A DNA stretch of 64,000 bases. It comes from Salipaludibacillus sp. LMS25. GTDB taxonomy: Bacteria; Bacillota; Bacilli; Bacillales; Salisediminibacteriaceae. The first letter of the stretch is position 1; each line of letters starts with the position of its first letter. Made by a program: the position numbers and the translations under genes. Shown here one piece after another: positions 39,476 to 49,117 of the stretch. Below the pieces are notes generated by a model. That model had not been told where the DNA came from and did no database searches. It saw only the letters and a program-made list of their open reading frames with translations. The stretch is from the NCBI RefSeq assembly GCF_024362805.1, contig NZ_CP093299.1:3070001-3134000 (forward strand). The letters are read 5' to 3'.

Positions 39476-40108
39476 ATGACGTCAGAAATAAAACGAATAA
39501 GAAAAAATATGACATATCGTATTGTGACGATTGACGGAGAACACTATTTAATGGATACAGGGACCCCAGTTTGGAAAGGTCTGTTCCCCTATAGCTTTTG
39601 GTTATTTTCCCATCCAGGCTATAAACTAGACGATGACAAGGTGTTAGACGCAGCTGAAGAATCTGGTGATGGACTATGGAAGACGTTAGCTCTTGGGTCA
39701 GTTGGAGGAGGAACGGCATTTTTCCTCACTCCGTTGATGGAATATCTTAACATACCAACGTCATCTTTTATAAACTTTTTGATACTGTTTTTGGTTCTAA
39801 CTGTTGTTTTATTTACGAGAGTTTACTACAGTAATCTGAATAAAGCAAAATTAGACAGAATAGTTGATTTGAAGAAATTAAAAGTAGCAAAATTAAGAAT
39901 AAGACCATCTATGTCATATTTAGTTATGTACACAATTCTGTATGTATTGCTTCTGGCGATAACTATATTTATATTTATTGGATTTATTGAAACTGGAAAT
40001 GCTGTCGCGCTACTATGCTCAATGTTTTTATTTTTCTTTGTATTAATTATTAACACGGGGAACGTCATACCAGATAAAACGTATGGAAAGCTTGCTAACC
40101 AGAAATAA
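39476..40108 (+). CDS. Five-TM putative immunity protein, array member 4 (group B)
   Basis: 210 residues, starting MTSEIKRIRKN at an ATG preceded by GGGGGAAATC; an in-frame ATG five codons upstream lies before this SD. Contains FWLFSHPGYKLDDDKVL, a Gly-rich turn (GSVGGGTAFFLTP) and IRPSM. Ends KTYGKLANQK. The N-terminal third is shared with members 6-9. Confidence 0.82.
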   Translation: MTSEIKRIRKNMTYRIVTIDGEHYLMDTGTPVWKGLFPYSFWLFSHPGYKLDDDKVLDAAEESGDGLWKTLALGSVGGGTAFFLTPLMEYLNIPTSSFINFLILFLVLTVVLFTRVYYSNLNKAKLDRIVDLKKLKVAKLRIRPSMSYLVMYTILYVLLLAITIFIFIGFIETGNAVALLCSMFLFFFVLIINTGNVIPDKTYGKLANQK

Positions 40109-40214
40109 CAACAGTTATTGAATTGTTCACAGTCAGTGGGCATGTTTAAGTGAATTATTTTTTAAAAAAAGCTTTCAGATAAGAAAATTTAAAGAGAAAA
40201 AAGGGGAAAAGAAA

Positions 40215-40517
40215 ATGTTACCGATCGGATCAATTGTGTATTTAAAGCAAGGAACGAGTAAACTGATGATTTTAAATAGAGGGCCCATTATAGAAGTAGA
40301 GGGCGAACAAACATGGTTTGACTATTCAGCGTGCTTTTACCCTCAAGGATTAGTGCCGGATCAAGTGCTGTATTTTAATGATGAAAACGTTGATGAAGTG
40401 GTGTTTGAAGGGTTTAAGGATACGGAAGAGGATCGTTTTCAAACGTTATATAAGAAGTGGCAAGACGAAAATGGGCAAACTATTAAACGAGGAAAAGTGA
40501 CAGAGCCGTTGAAATAG
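40215..40517 (+). CDS. DUF4176 protein, copy 2
   Basis: Encodes exactly the same 100 residues as copy 1 with a handful of silent changes. The leader AAATTTAAAGAGAAAAAAGG and the downstream 140 bases also match copy 1, so the whole block is a segmental duplication. Confidence 0.85.
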   Translation: MLPIGSIVYLKQGTSKLMILNRGPIIEVEGEQTWFDYSACFYPQGLVPDQVLYFNDENVDEVVFEGFKDTEEDRFQTLYKKWQDENGQTIKRGKVTEPLK

Positions 40518-40658
40518 AATTACGCAGTCATCTACATATTGTTTTGGGAAACAGGAACCTTAAGATGTTTCTGTTTTCAGACGTTTATCAGTCATCTCAG
40601 TGGATTTCTTCGGTGAATTGACGGTTAGGAAAGACATTCACAATGGAATGGGGATCAT

Positions 40659-41303
40659 ATGAACTCTGAGCTACAACTTATTTACAAAAATATAAGATAT
40701 AGATTGGTTTATATTGAGGGCCATTATTATCTCGTTGATATCATGAACTCTTTATGGAAAGTAATTTTTCCATTTGTTTTTTGGTTTTTCCCCCATAAAG
40801 CCTATAGAATTAATGACGAAAAAATAGTAGAAAAGCTTCGAGATCCAACGATTCCACAGAAAAGAACAATGCATTTTAGTTTTTTTGCATTAGGTCTAGC
40901 ATTGGCTATCGCAAGAATTTTAGGGGAGATTGATGATTATTTTCAGTTGGCAACGTCAAGTGTCACTAATACAGTTATTTTAGTCTGCTCGCTAATCGTA
41001 TTTTTTCTATTTGCATGTCGTATTAGTCACATATTTAAGGGGAATTTAACTAAAAAAGTGTCTATCAATCAACTGCCAACAGATCACCTTGTTATCAGAC
41101 CATCATCATTTAAATACAGTATTCTATTTTTTGTTTATTATTTAATTTTTTTGGTAGGAGCTGTACTAACCTGCTGGATGTTTATTGATGATGGAAATCT
41201 TATTGTTTTAATTTGCGCACTAGTATTTGTATTCTATACGTCTATGAGTGTTACTGTAGCGGCAAGGGCGGGAGACACTTACGGCAAGCTTGCGAATAGG
41301 TAA
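40659..41303 (+). CDS. Five-TM putative immunity protein, array member 5 (group A)
   Basis: 214 residues. N-terminal 150 residues identical to member 2; the last third instead resembles pseudogene member 3 (SVTVAARAGDTYGKLANR). A clear recombinant of two array genes. Starts MNSELQL with SD GGGGATC region. Confidence 0.82.
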   Translation: MNSELQLIYKNIRYRLVYIEGHYYLVDIMNSLWKVIFPFVFWFFPHKAYRINDEKIVEKLRDPTIPQKRTMHFSFFALGLALAIARILGEIDDYFQLATSSVTNTVILVCSLIVFFLFACRISHIFKGNLTKKVSINQLPTDHLVIRPSSFKYSILFFVYYLIFLVGAVLTCWMFIDDGNLIVLICALVFVFYTSMSVTVAARAGDTYGKLANR

Positions 41304-41368
41304 TGATGCAGGAGGTATGCCTACTACTTGCGTGAAGTTGAGAAAGATGGCCAATGTTGGGGGAAATC

Positions 41369-42001
41369 ATGACGTCAGAAATAAAACGAATAAAGAAAAA
41401 CCTAACCTATCGGATTGTGACGATTGACGGAGAAGAGTATGTAATGGATACAGGGGCCCCAGTTTGGAAAGGCTTGTTGCCCTATAGCTTTTGGTTATTT
41501 TCCCATCCAGGCTATAAACTGCAAGATGACAAAGTGTTAGGTGAACTTGAGGAAGTTCATGATGATCGAGGGAAAGTTGTAGCTCTTGGGAGTGCTGGGG
41601 CTGGGGTATCTATTTTTCTAAGACCTTTTGTAGATTTCTTTAATATACCAACGTCAGCAACGATAAATAGCATAATACTTATAATTGCTTTAGCTATTAC
41701 TCTATACATTCGACTTTATTATAGTAAGCGAACTAAAGAAAAGATTAATAAAAAAATCGCTGTTGAGAAATTAAAGACGGAGCAACTTGTGATACGGCCA
41801 TCGTCTATAGCGTATTTTTTACAGTTCACAATGTTTTATGTCTTTGTACTAGGAATGGGTTTTATGGCTGTTGGTTTATTTGTCCAATATGGTAATGTCA
41901 TTGCACTATTAGGTTCTATGTTCTTCTTTTTCTTTTTCCTAATATTTAATAGCATAAGCGTCATACCAGATAAAACGTACGGTAAGCTTGCGAATAGGTA
42001 A
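41369..42001 (+). CDS. Five-TM putative immunity protein, array member 6 (group B)
   Basis: 210 residues, MTSEIKRIKKNLTYRIVTID start with SD GGGGGA. The middle TM region (VSIFLRPFVDFFNIPTSATI) and last helices differ from other group-B members. The 65 bases before it are the same as those before member 4. Confidence 0.82.
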   Translation: MTSEIKRIKKNLTYRIVTIDGEEYVMDTGAPVWKGLLPYSFWLFSHPGYKLQDDKVLGELEEVHDDRGKVVALGSAGAGVSIFLRPFVDFFNIPTSATINSIILIIALAITLYIRLYYSKRTKEKINKKIAVEKLKTEQLVIRPSSIAYFLQFTMFYVFVLGMGFMAVGLFVQYGNVIALLGSMFFFFFFLIFNSISVIPDKTYGKLANR

Positions 42002-42073
42002 TGATGCAAGAGACTGTCTAACTACTTGCAGAAAATTGAAAAAACGGACAATGGATTAGAGTTGGGGGAAATC

Positions 42074-42706
42074 ATGACGTCAGAAATAAAGCGAATAAAG
42101 AAAAACCTAACCTATCGTATTGTAACGATTGACGGAGACCACTATTTAATGGATACAGGACGTCCATTTTGGAAAGGCTTGTTTCCCTATAGTTTTTGGC
42201 TATTTTCCCACCCGGCTTATAAACTACATAATGACGAGGTGCTAGACGAAGTTCCAGAAACTAGTGATGGGTTATGGAAAACATTAGCGATTGGATCGTT
42301 TGGAGGTGGATCGGCATTTTTTCTCACCCCATTGGTAGAATATTTTGATATGCCAACCTCCTCAATTATAAACACTGTCATACTTTTATTAGCTTTAACA
42401 GTTATTTTGTTTACTAGATTTTATTACAGCAAGCAAAATAAAAAAAGTATAAGTAAAATACTTGATATCGAACAATTGAAGAAGGAGAAAATTGTAATTC
42501 GTCCATCTGTATCGTATTTCTTTTTATTTACATTTCTCTATTTGATTACTTCTGGAATCCTGTTTTTATTTTTAACAGCATTTATTCAGTTCGGGAATCT
42601 TCTATTACTAATGAGTACAATGTATTTATTTTTCTTTGTATTAATTTTTAATATTGCAAATGTTATACCAGCTAAAACGTACGGCAAGCTTGCCACTCCG
42701 AAATAG
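42074..42706 (+). CDS. Five-TM putative immunity protein, array member 7 (group B)
   Basis: 210 residues. Protein identical to member 10 (44673) across the first 90 or so residues (DTGRPFWKGLFPYSFWLFSH, then EVPETSDGLWKTLAIGSFGG) and unlike it afterwards. Ends KTYGKLATPK. Start ATG with SD GGGGGA; the 70-base leader is also shared with member 10. Confidence 0.82.
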   Translation: MTSEIKRIKKNLTYRIVTIDGDHYLMDTGRPFWKGLFPYSFWLFSHPAYKLHNDEVLDEVPETSDGLWKTLAIGSFGGGSAFFLTPLVEYFDMPTSSIINTVILLLALTVILFTRFYYSKQNKKSISKILDIEQLKKEKIVIRPSVSYFFLFTFLYLITSGILFLFLTAFIQFGNLLLLMSTMYLFFFVLIFNIANVIPAKTYGKLATPK

Positions 42707-42730
42707 AGACGCAAGGAATGGGGGTAAATA

Positions 42731-43378
42731 ATGGTGTGTGAGGTGCATTATTTATATAAGAATATAAGATACAGGTTAATTAGTGTTGATGGAGAACACT
42801 ATATTGTAGATTTAGGTAAGTCCTTTTGGAAAATTCTATTTCCTCTTGCGTTTTGGATGTTACCTCATACAGCTTTTAAGGTTCAAGATAGAACGATGGT
42901 GGAAACGTTTCAGATGTCAGATGGCGAACAGACTAAGATGAGCCCATTAAATTTTTTTGCAGTGGGGATAACCTTAATTTTAGCAAACTTATTAGGCCCT
43001 CTTATGGATTATTTAAATATTTCAACATCGCGAAACGCTAACATCGGTATCTTATTAGCTGTCGTATTAATTGTCGTTATACAACGGTACTGGTTTACTA
43101 AACGAAATAAGAAGAATTTATACAAACATGTAAATTTAACACAATGTGAAACTAGAAAAGTGTGGATAAGACCTAAATCTATCACGTATTTCTTTAAATA
43201 TTTGCTTACTTATTTAGTTTTTATACCTTTTAGCATACTGCTTTATGTTGGATTTATTGAATATGGAAATATGCTTATTTTACTGGGAGTGGTCTTATTT
43301 CTTTTCTGTCTATTCATTTGTAGTGGTTTTACAATAGGAGAAGGTAAGACGACGCTGAAATTTGTGAACGACCATTAA
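42731..43378 (+). CDS. Five-TM putative immunity protein, array member 8 (group C)
   Basis: 215 residues, MVCEVHYLYKNIRYRLISVD. Residues 3-115 match member 13 (48407) perfectly, then the two diverge through TM4-5 and rejoin at CSGFTIGEGKTTLKFVNDH. The C-terminal TYGKLA motif of other groups is replaced by KTTLKFVNDH. SD GGGGGTAAATA. Followed by a broken DUF4176 copy. Confidence 0.82.
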   Translation: MVCEVHYLYKNIRYRLISVDGEHYIVDLGKSFWKILFPLAFWMLPHTAFKVQDRTMVETFQMSDGEQTKMSPLNFFAVGITLILANLLGPLMDYLNISTSRNANIGILLAVVLIVVIQRYWFTKRNKKNLYKHVNLTQCETRKVWIRPKSITYFFKYLLTYLVFIPFSILLYVGFIEYGNMLILLGVVLFLFCLFICSGFTIGEGKTTLKFVNDH

Positions 43379-43441
43379 AGTAGTTGAAAACCATACAAGT
43401 TCATGAGGCAGAAAAATATAAAGGGTATAGAAGAGAGGGGA

Positions 43442-43751
43442 ATGTTACCAATCGGATCAATTGTGTATTTAAAACAAGGAACGAGTAAACTGATGATTTT
43501 AAATAGAGGACCAATTATTGAAGTAGAGGGCGAACAAACATGGTTTGACTATTCAGCTTTACCCTCAAGGATTAGTGCCGGATCAAGTGCTGTATTTTAA
43601 TGATGAAAACATCGATGAAGTAGTGTTCGAAGGGTTTAAGGATACGGAAGAGGATCGTGTTCAAACGTTATATAAGAAGTGGCAAGAAGAAAAAGGGCAA
43701 ACAATTAAACGAGGAAAAGTAACGGAGCCGTTTTTTGTTGGATTGGCTTAA
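43442..43751 (+). pseudogene. DUF4176 gene broken by 5-base deletion, copy 3
   Basis: Starts like the intact copies, but after GACTATTCAGC five bases are missing (near 43556), shifting the frame at about residue 39. The remainder is readable in another frame but its end has also changed (TEPFFVGLA instead of TEPLK) where repeat family B begins. Confidence 0.8.
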
Positions 43752-43760
43752 AGCGATTAA

Positions 43761-43870
43761 TTTTATCCCACTCTTAAGGGGCAGTAAAACCCCCACCTCA
43801 AAACTTAAGAAGATCGAAAAGTTTAGGTGGGGGATGAAGAAAAACTCCCACTGATTGAAGCTTAGCTTTA
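43761..43870. repeat. Composite intergenic repeat B+A inside the immunity array, truncated copy
   Basis: Family B from TTTTATCCCACTCTTAAGG, then an internal deletion joins AGGTGGGGGATGAAG directly to the right half of family A (CTCCCACTGATTGAAGCTTA). It interrupts the array right behind the broken DUF4176 gene. Confidence 0.75.
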
Positions 43871-43963
43871 TATTTTTGTGGAAGCAGGAGCCTTAAGAGG
43901 TTTGTGCTTATGGCTTGTTATTCGATACCATAATAGTCCAATGAAGTGAGGAAGCGATAGCTC

Positions 43964-44596
43964 ATGCCTTCTGAAATAAAACGAATAAAGAAAAATCTAA
44001 CCTATTGTATTGTGACGATTGATGGTGAACACTATTTAATGGATACAGGACGCCCTTTTTGGAAAGGTTTATTTCCCTATAGTTTTTGGTTATTTCCACA
44101 TCCAGGCTATAAACTAGACGATGACAAGGTGTTAAATGAAGTTCAAGAAATTCAAGATGATCTTGGGAAAACACTAGGAATTGGAGCAGCTGGAGGAGGG
44201 GGGGCATTTTTTCTCACGCCGTTGATGGAGTATTTTAATCTGTCAACCTCATCACAAATAAACGGTTTGATACTTTTTTTGGCTCTAACTGTTATTTTAT
44301 TTTCAAGATTTTATTACAGTAAACAAAGTGAAGAAAAAATTAACAAAATAGTCAATTTGACTCAGTTGGAAACAAAAAAACTTATCATTCGACCATCTAT
44401 ATCTTATTTTTTAAAATTTACATTATTATATATTTCTTTTATAGGCTTGAGTATACTGTCAGTCGGAATATTTATTGAGTATGGAAATATGATTGCATTG
44501 TTATGCTCAATGGTTTTATTTTTCTTTTTGTTGATTTTTAACATTATAAACCTTAGACCAGATGAGACCTATGGAAAGCTTGCTAATACCAAGTAG
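43964..44596 (+). CDS. Five-TM putative immunity protein, array member 9 (group B)
   Basis: 210 residues, MPSEIKRIKKNLTYCIVTID. Shares the group-B N-terminus; middle GIGAAGGGGAFFLTPLMEYF and C-terminal helices are its own. Ends ETYGKLANTK. First gene after the repeat insertion, so it may depend on read-through or on an unseen promoter. Confidence 0.8.
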   Translation: MPSEIKRIKKNLTYCIVTIDGEHYLMDTGRPFWKGLFPYSFWLFPHPGYKLDDDKVLNEVQEIQDDLGKTLGIGAAGGGGAFFLTPLMEYFNLSTSSQINGLILFLALTVILFSRFYYSKQSEEKINKIVNLTQLETKKLIIRPSISYFLKFTLLYISFIGLSILSVGIFIEYGNMIALLCSMVLFFFLLIFNIINLRPDETYGKLANTK

Positions 44597-44672
44597 GTAA
44601 TGATGCAAGAGGCTGTCTAACTACTTGCAGAAAATTGAAAAAACGGACAATGGATTAGAGTTGGGGGAAATC

Positions 44673-45332
44673 ATGACGTCAGAAATAAAGCGAATAAAGA
44701 AAAACCTAACCTATCGGATTGTAACGATTGACGGAGACCACTATTTAATGGATACAGGACGTCCATTTTGGAAAGGCTTGTTTCCTTATAGTTTTTGGCT
44801 ATTTTCCCACCCGGCTTATAAACTACATAATGACGAGGTGCTAGACGAAGTTCCAGAAACTAGTGATGGGTTATGGAAAACACTAGCGATTGGATCGTTT
44901 GGAGGAGGATCGGCATTTTTTCTCACGCCGTTGGTGGAATATTTTAATATACCGACTTCATCACTTATAAACGTTTTAATACTACTTTTGTTTCTAATCG
45001 TTATTTTATTTACGAGACTTTACCACAGTAAGCAGAATAAAGAGAAAATTAATAAAATAGTCGATTTGACACAATTGGAAATGGAAAAACTTAAAATACG
45101 GCCATCTATATCTTATTTTTTAGGATTCACATTATTATACATTATTTTTTTAGGCCTGAGTGTACTGTTTGTCGGAATGTTTATTGAGTATGGAAATATC
45201 ATTGCGTTATGTTGTTCAATGTATTTAATTTTCTTTGTATCAATTTTTAACATTGCAAATGTTATACCAGATAAAACCACGGCAAGCTTGCCACTCAGAA
45301 CTAAAGCAGTTAACCAAATGTTCAAAAGCTAA
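44673..45332 (+). CDS. Five-TM putative immunity protein with shifted C-terminal tail, array member 10 (group B)
   Basis: 219 residues. The N-terminal half equals member 7; all five TM helices are intact. Near 45279 one base is missing in the conserved tail (AAAACCACGG against AAAACGTACGG), so the normal ending TYGKLA is replaced by TTASLPLRTKAVNQMFKS. Possibly still functional, since no TM segment is lost. Confidence 0.72.
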   Translation: MTSEIKRIKKNLTYRIVTIDGDHYLMDTGRPFWKGLFPYSFWLFSHPAYKLHNDEVLDEVPETSDGLWKTLAIGSFGGGSAFFLTPLVEYFNIPTSSLINVLILLLFLIVILFTRLYHSKQNKEKINKIVDLTQLEMEKLKIRPSISYFLGFTLLYIIFLGLSVLFVGMFIEYGNIIALCCSMYLIFFVSIFNIANVIPDKTTASLPLRTKAVNQMFKS

Positions 45333-45410
45333 GCAGTCATGGTGTAGAAGCTAATATAAACGATAATTTCTCGGACTGGAAAATTTAAAGAGAAAAAAGG
45401 GGAAAAGAGA

Positions 45411-45555
45411 ATTACCAATCGGATCAATTGTGTATTTAAAACTAGGAACGAGTAAACTCACGATTTTAAATAGAGGGCCAATTATGTATCAGAAGTGGTA
45501 AGAAGAAGACGAACAAACTATTAAACGAGGAAAAGTGACAGGGCCGTTGAAATAG
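45411..45555 (+). pseudogene. DUF4176 relic, copy 4
   Basis: Recognisable start without ATG (ATTACCAATCGGATCAATTG) and recognisable end (AAACGAGGAAAAGTGACAGG then CCGTTGAAATAG), but the central half is deleted. The shared leader sits in front. Confidence 0.8.
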
Positions 45556-45612
45556 CCGTTAATTGTTGTATTGGCTTAAAGCGATTAATTTTATATTTTT
45601 GGGGAAGAAGGA

Positions 45613-45961
45613 GTTGCCTCTTACAACTCAATCATGGACAGCATCTACAATAAAGACACAGCCGACGTCGAACTAAATGCAGAAACGATCGAAGGCATGT
45701 CATTATCTGACATCGAAAAGGCGAAAAACGCTACGTTGGAAGGGTTAAGTGACGAAGGTAAAACGGTTCTCGACTAAGCTTATAACGAATTAAAAAAATG
45801 GTGAAATAACAAGATTAAAATATTTAGAGATTATTGATGGGTTATTGAAGTGGGAAACTCTGAATGAGAGTGAGAAAAAATCCTTTAATAACAACTTCCC
45901 TGAAGTTGGTCAGGAAATAGTAGACAGTTTAGATATTGGAACAAGAGATGGAAATGAATAG
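45613..45961 (+). pseudogene. Relic of a third LXG toxin gene
   Basis: Matches the LXG middle region (ASYNSIMDSIYNKDTADVEL, EGMSLSDIEKAKNATLEGLS) to a premature TAA at about 45775, then continues after a frameshift to DSLDIGTRDGNE and a stop. The whole head and toxin part are missing. It shares the SDEGKT variant with the LXG copy at 49513, and is followed 15 bases later by an intact immunity gene. Confidence 0.8.
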
Positions 45962-45975
45962 GGGATGAAACAAGG

Positions 45976-46635
45976 ATGTCAGAAATAAAAAAAGTAGAAA
46001 AAAACATAAGATATAGAATGGTCGAAATTGGCGGAGAGTCCTATTTACTTGATGTAACAGGTTCTTTTTGGAAAGTGTTATTTCCTTTCGCTTTTTGGTT
46101 ATTCCCGGCTCACCTTCTTAAAGTTAAAGATGCCGCTATGTTAGACGACATGAGTGTGCTGAGAAATGAGAAAAATAATATTGTATTAACTTTCTCTGTA
46201 ATTGTTGGTATGACTTTGTTAGGAACACGATTTTTAGATAACGTAAGAGATTACTTTTATATGAATACAACGTTTAGTATGAATATTGTGGTACTATCAT
46301 TACTTATTACAGCAACGGTCTTTTGTTGGTTTTATATGAGTAAAAAGAACAAGGAAAAGCTTTTCAATAAAATGACTGTTGATGAGGTAGCCACAGAAAA
46401 AGTATGGATTCGGCCTCTTGCTAAAAAGTTTTTTGTCATATATACATTTTTTTATCTATGGTTGCTTAGTTTAACGATGGTAGTATTCTGGATCTTTATT
46501 AACTATAGTAATTTTATACATTTAATTTCGTCGCTAATGACATTAGTTGTTTTGTTGATTTTTGGTACTATGGCAGCAGCTCCTGGCAAGACTTATGTAA
46601 AACTGGTAAACACTAAAGAAAATCAACACAATTAA
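45976..46635 (+). CDS. Five-TM putative immunity protein, array member 11 (group D)
   Basis: 219 residues, MSEIKKVEKNIRYRMVEIGG, SD near GGGGATGAAACAAGG. Typical FWKVLFPFAFWLFPAH, IRPLA and KTYVKLVNTK motifs. Its only close relative here is the fragment at 51853. It directly follows the LXG relic, suggesting that it was that toxin's immunity partner. Confidence 0.8.
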   Translation: MSEIKKVEKNIRYRMVEIGGESYLLDVTGSFWKVLFPFAFWLFPAHLLKVKDAAMLDDMSVLRNEKNNIVLTFSVIVGMTLLGTRFLDNVRDYFYMNTTFSMNIVVLSLLITATVFCWFYMSKKNKEKLFNKMTVDEVATEKVWIRPLAKKFFVIYTFFYLWLLSLTMVVFWIFINYSNFIHLISSLMTLVVLLIFGTMAAAPGKTYVKLVNTKENQHN

Positions 46636-47119
46636 TTGAAAGTGTATTGGTTTAATGTGAAGTAAGATATAGTAATTAATATAGCTAGAAATAAAAAATG
46701 TTAAGCGTTATAAATCATACCTTTGTGTTTTTCACCCAATTTGTTTAACATAAAAATCCAACTTTTTGGGGGACGTCCGTTTTTGCATCAGGTAACTGGA
46801 GCTTTTACAATGGATCACACGTTTGTATTTGGAAAAAATAATGGCCAGACTTATTCCTTATCATCTGGAAACCGAAGCGTAAAGGGGAAAGTATAAAATT
46901 ACGTATCCTCATCAGCTTCTTATAATGTAGGCTGAGGCTTTACCGGGTAAATAGATGAGGAAACGACAGTAGAATTGCATGCCAATCGATCACTGTCCCT
47001 AGAGTCGATGATAGAGAAGTTAAGATGTCAAGCAGCGGCGAGGGTCCGGTACAATAAGATAAGTTTTAGTAGAAAGATAGACAAAACATTAAAGTGCTCT
47101 TTTAATGGCGGAGGTAACT
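46636..47119. other. Intergenic gap inside the array with a possible gene fragment
   Basis: Between 46768 and 46896 one frame reads like coding sequence without a start or SD (MDHTFVFGKNNGQTYSLSSG ending at a stop at 46896). It might be the end of a lost toxin or cargo gene. The rest holds no gene. Confidence 0.35.
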
Positions 47120-47725
47120 ATGTTAATAGATTTTAATTACACCTACAGGTTAATTGCGGCTGTCGTATTTATTGTGCTCGCGATTATTTTAAAAAAGAAG
47201 AATAAGTCCGTTCCTTATATCATTTTTTTCGGTTTCTTTTACGTGTATATGATGATGGTTATAAACTATACGCAGTTCCCAATTATTACTGATCTGGGGG
47301 CTGAATATAGCCTTTCAAATGCCATTAATTATACGATTGCCAATCCGTTTACCGAGATGAACCAGGCGATTATTTTAAATGTCTTATTAACCATCCCTTT
47401 CGGATTTTTAGTGCCTTTTTTATTAAAGGTTAACATTAAAAAAATGGTTATGCAGGGACTTGGCTTAACCCTCATGATTGAGTCTTTGCAATTATTAGTG
47501 TGGATATGGCTAGGTGCGCATCTTAGATATATAGACATAAACGATGTCATATGCAACCTTCTAGGTGTAATGATAGGGTATGGTCTTTTTAAAGCGTTTT
47601 GTCTATTTCTCATATTGCTGGTCGATCGCTTTAAAATCGAGAAAGATTTCTTCTTGCAGTTTGTTTATAGGATTGCCGATTCTTATACGAACACGTCAAA
47701 AGAAGTAAATGACAAAGCAGGCTGA
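47120..47725 (+). CDS. VanZ-family membrane protein
   Basis: 201 residues from the ATG at 47120, with GGAGG five bases upstream. Five TM helices; VanZ-family features are NVLLTIPFGFLVPFLL near the middle, the charged loop and the RYIDINDVICNLLGVMIGYG segment. VanZ of Tn1546 lowers teicoplanin susceptibility; most chromosomal relatives have no known role. It is the only gene of the array that belongs to none of the toxin-associated families, though it has the same orientation and sits 6 bases before an immunity gene. Confidence 0.85.
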   Translation: MLIDFNYTYRLIAAVVFIVLAIILKKKNKSVPYIIFFGFFYVYMMMVINYTQFPIITDLGAEYSLSNAINYTIANPFTEMNQAIILNVLLTIPFGFLVPFLLKVNIKKMVMQGLGLTLMIESLQLLVWIWLGAHLRYIDINDVICNLLGVMIGYGLFKAFCLFLILLVDRFKIEKDFFLQFVYRIADSYTNTSKEVNDKAG

Positions 47726-47731
47726 ACCTCT

Positions 47732-48382
47732 ATGGTGAATGGTGATTTACAATTTATATACAATAATATAAGATATAGATTGGTCTATATTGATGGTAAC
47801 TATTATGTCATTGATATCATGAGTCCTTTATGGAAAGTATTATTTCCATTTGTTTTTTGGATTTTTCCCCATAAAGGCTATAGAATTAATGATGAAAAAA
47901 TAGTAGAGCTACTTCGAGATCCAACTATTCCACAGAAAAGAACGATGCTTTATAATTTTGGGGCAATAGGTATAGCATTGGCTATTGCAAGAATTTTAGG
48001 AGAGATTGATGATTATTTTCATTTGGCAACGTCAAGTGTCACTAATACAGTTATTTTAGTCTGCTCGCTAATCGTATTTTTTCTATTTGCATGTCGTATT
48101 AGTCACATACATAAGGAAAATTTAATTAAAAAAGTTGCTATAAGTCAACTGCAAACAGATCAACTTGTTATCAGACCATTATCACTAAAGCAATATCTTT
48201 TATTTTTTGTGTATTATATGTTTCTTTTAATTGTATCTGTTTTAACCTGTTGGTTGTTTATTTATTCAGGTAATATGTTGATTTTATTGGGCGCGGTCTT
48301 ATTTGTTTTCTCTCTATCTATTAGCGTCGCCGTAGCAGCAAGAGTGGGAGAAACCTACGGTAAGCTTGCCACTCCGAAATAG
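47732..48382 (+). CDS. Five-TM putative immunity protein, array member 12 (group A)
   Basis: 216 residues, MVNGDLQFIYNNIRYRLVYI. A more distant group-A member; the segment ATSSVTNTVILVCSLIVFFL is identical to members 2 and 5 while both flanks differ, again a patchwork. No SD visible; probably coupled to the VanZ stop six bases upstream. Confidence 0.8.
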   Translation: MVNGDLQFIYNNIRYRLVYIDGNYYVIDIMSPLWKVLFPFVFWIFPHKGYRINDEKIVELLRDPTIPQKRTMLYNFGAIGIALAIARILGEIDDYFHLATSSVTNTVILVCSLIVFFLFACRISHIHKENLIKKVAISQLQTDQLVIRPLSLKQYLLFFVYYMFLLIVSVLTCWLFIYSGNMLILLGAVLFVFSLSISVAVAARVGETYGKLATPK

Positions 48383-48406
48383 AGACGCAAGGAATGGGGG
48401 TAAATA

Positions 48407-49054
48407 ATGGCGTGTGAGGTGCATTATTTATATAAGAATATAAGATACAGGTTAATTAGTGTTGATGGAGAACATTATATTGTAGATTTAGGTAAGTCCT
48501 TTTGGAAAATCCTATTTCCTCTTGCGTTTTGGATGTTACCTCATACAGCTTTTAAGGTTCAAGATAGAACGATGGTGGAAACGTTTCAGATGTCAGATGG
48601 CGAACAGACTAAGATGAGCCCATTAAATTTTTTTGCAGTGGGGATAACCTTAATTTTAGCAAACTTATTAGGCCCTCTTATGGATTATTTAAATATTTCA
48701 ACATCGCGAAACGCTAACATAGCTATCTTGTTATCTATCGTATTAATTATTATTTTACAACGGTACTGGTTTACTAAACAGAATAAAAACAATTTATACA
48801 GACATATAAATTTAACACAATGTGAAACTAGAAGAGTGTGGGTGAGACCAAAGTCTTTTATGTATGGTCTGAAATATCTGTTCACGTATTTGGTTTTTGT
48901 AGCACTAGGATTAATATTTATTCTCGGATTTATTGAAATAGGTAATGTCATGTGGCTACTAGGAATAATTTTATTATTATACTGTTTAGTCATTTGTAGT
49001 GGTTTTACAATAGGAGAAGGTAAGACGACGCTGAAATTTGTGAACGACCATTAA
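48407..49054 (+). CDS. Five-TM putative immunity protein, array member 13 (group C)
   Basis: 215 residues, MACEVHYLYKNIRYRLISVD. Twin of member 8 for the first half and the last 19 residues, different in between (FMYGLKYLFTYLVFVALGL). SD GGGGGTAAATA. Followed, as member 8 is, by a DUF4176 gene with the same 60-base linker. Confidence 0.82.
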   Translation: MACEVHYLYKNIRYRLISVDGEHYIVDLGKSFWKILFPLAFWMLPHTAFKVQDRTMVETFQMSDGEQTKMSPLNFFAVGITLILANLLGPLMDYLNISTSRNANIAILLSIVLIIILQRYWFTKQNKNNLYRHINLTQCETRRVWVRPKSFMYGLKYLFTYLVFVALGLIFILGFIEIGNVMWLLGIILLLYCLVICSGFTIGEGKTTLKFVNDH

Positions 49055-49117
49055 AGTAGTTGAAAACCATACAAGTTCATGAGCCAGAAAAATAAAAAGG
49101 GTATAGGGGGGAGGGGA

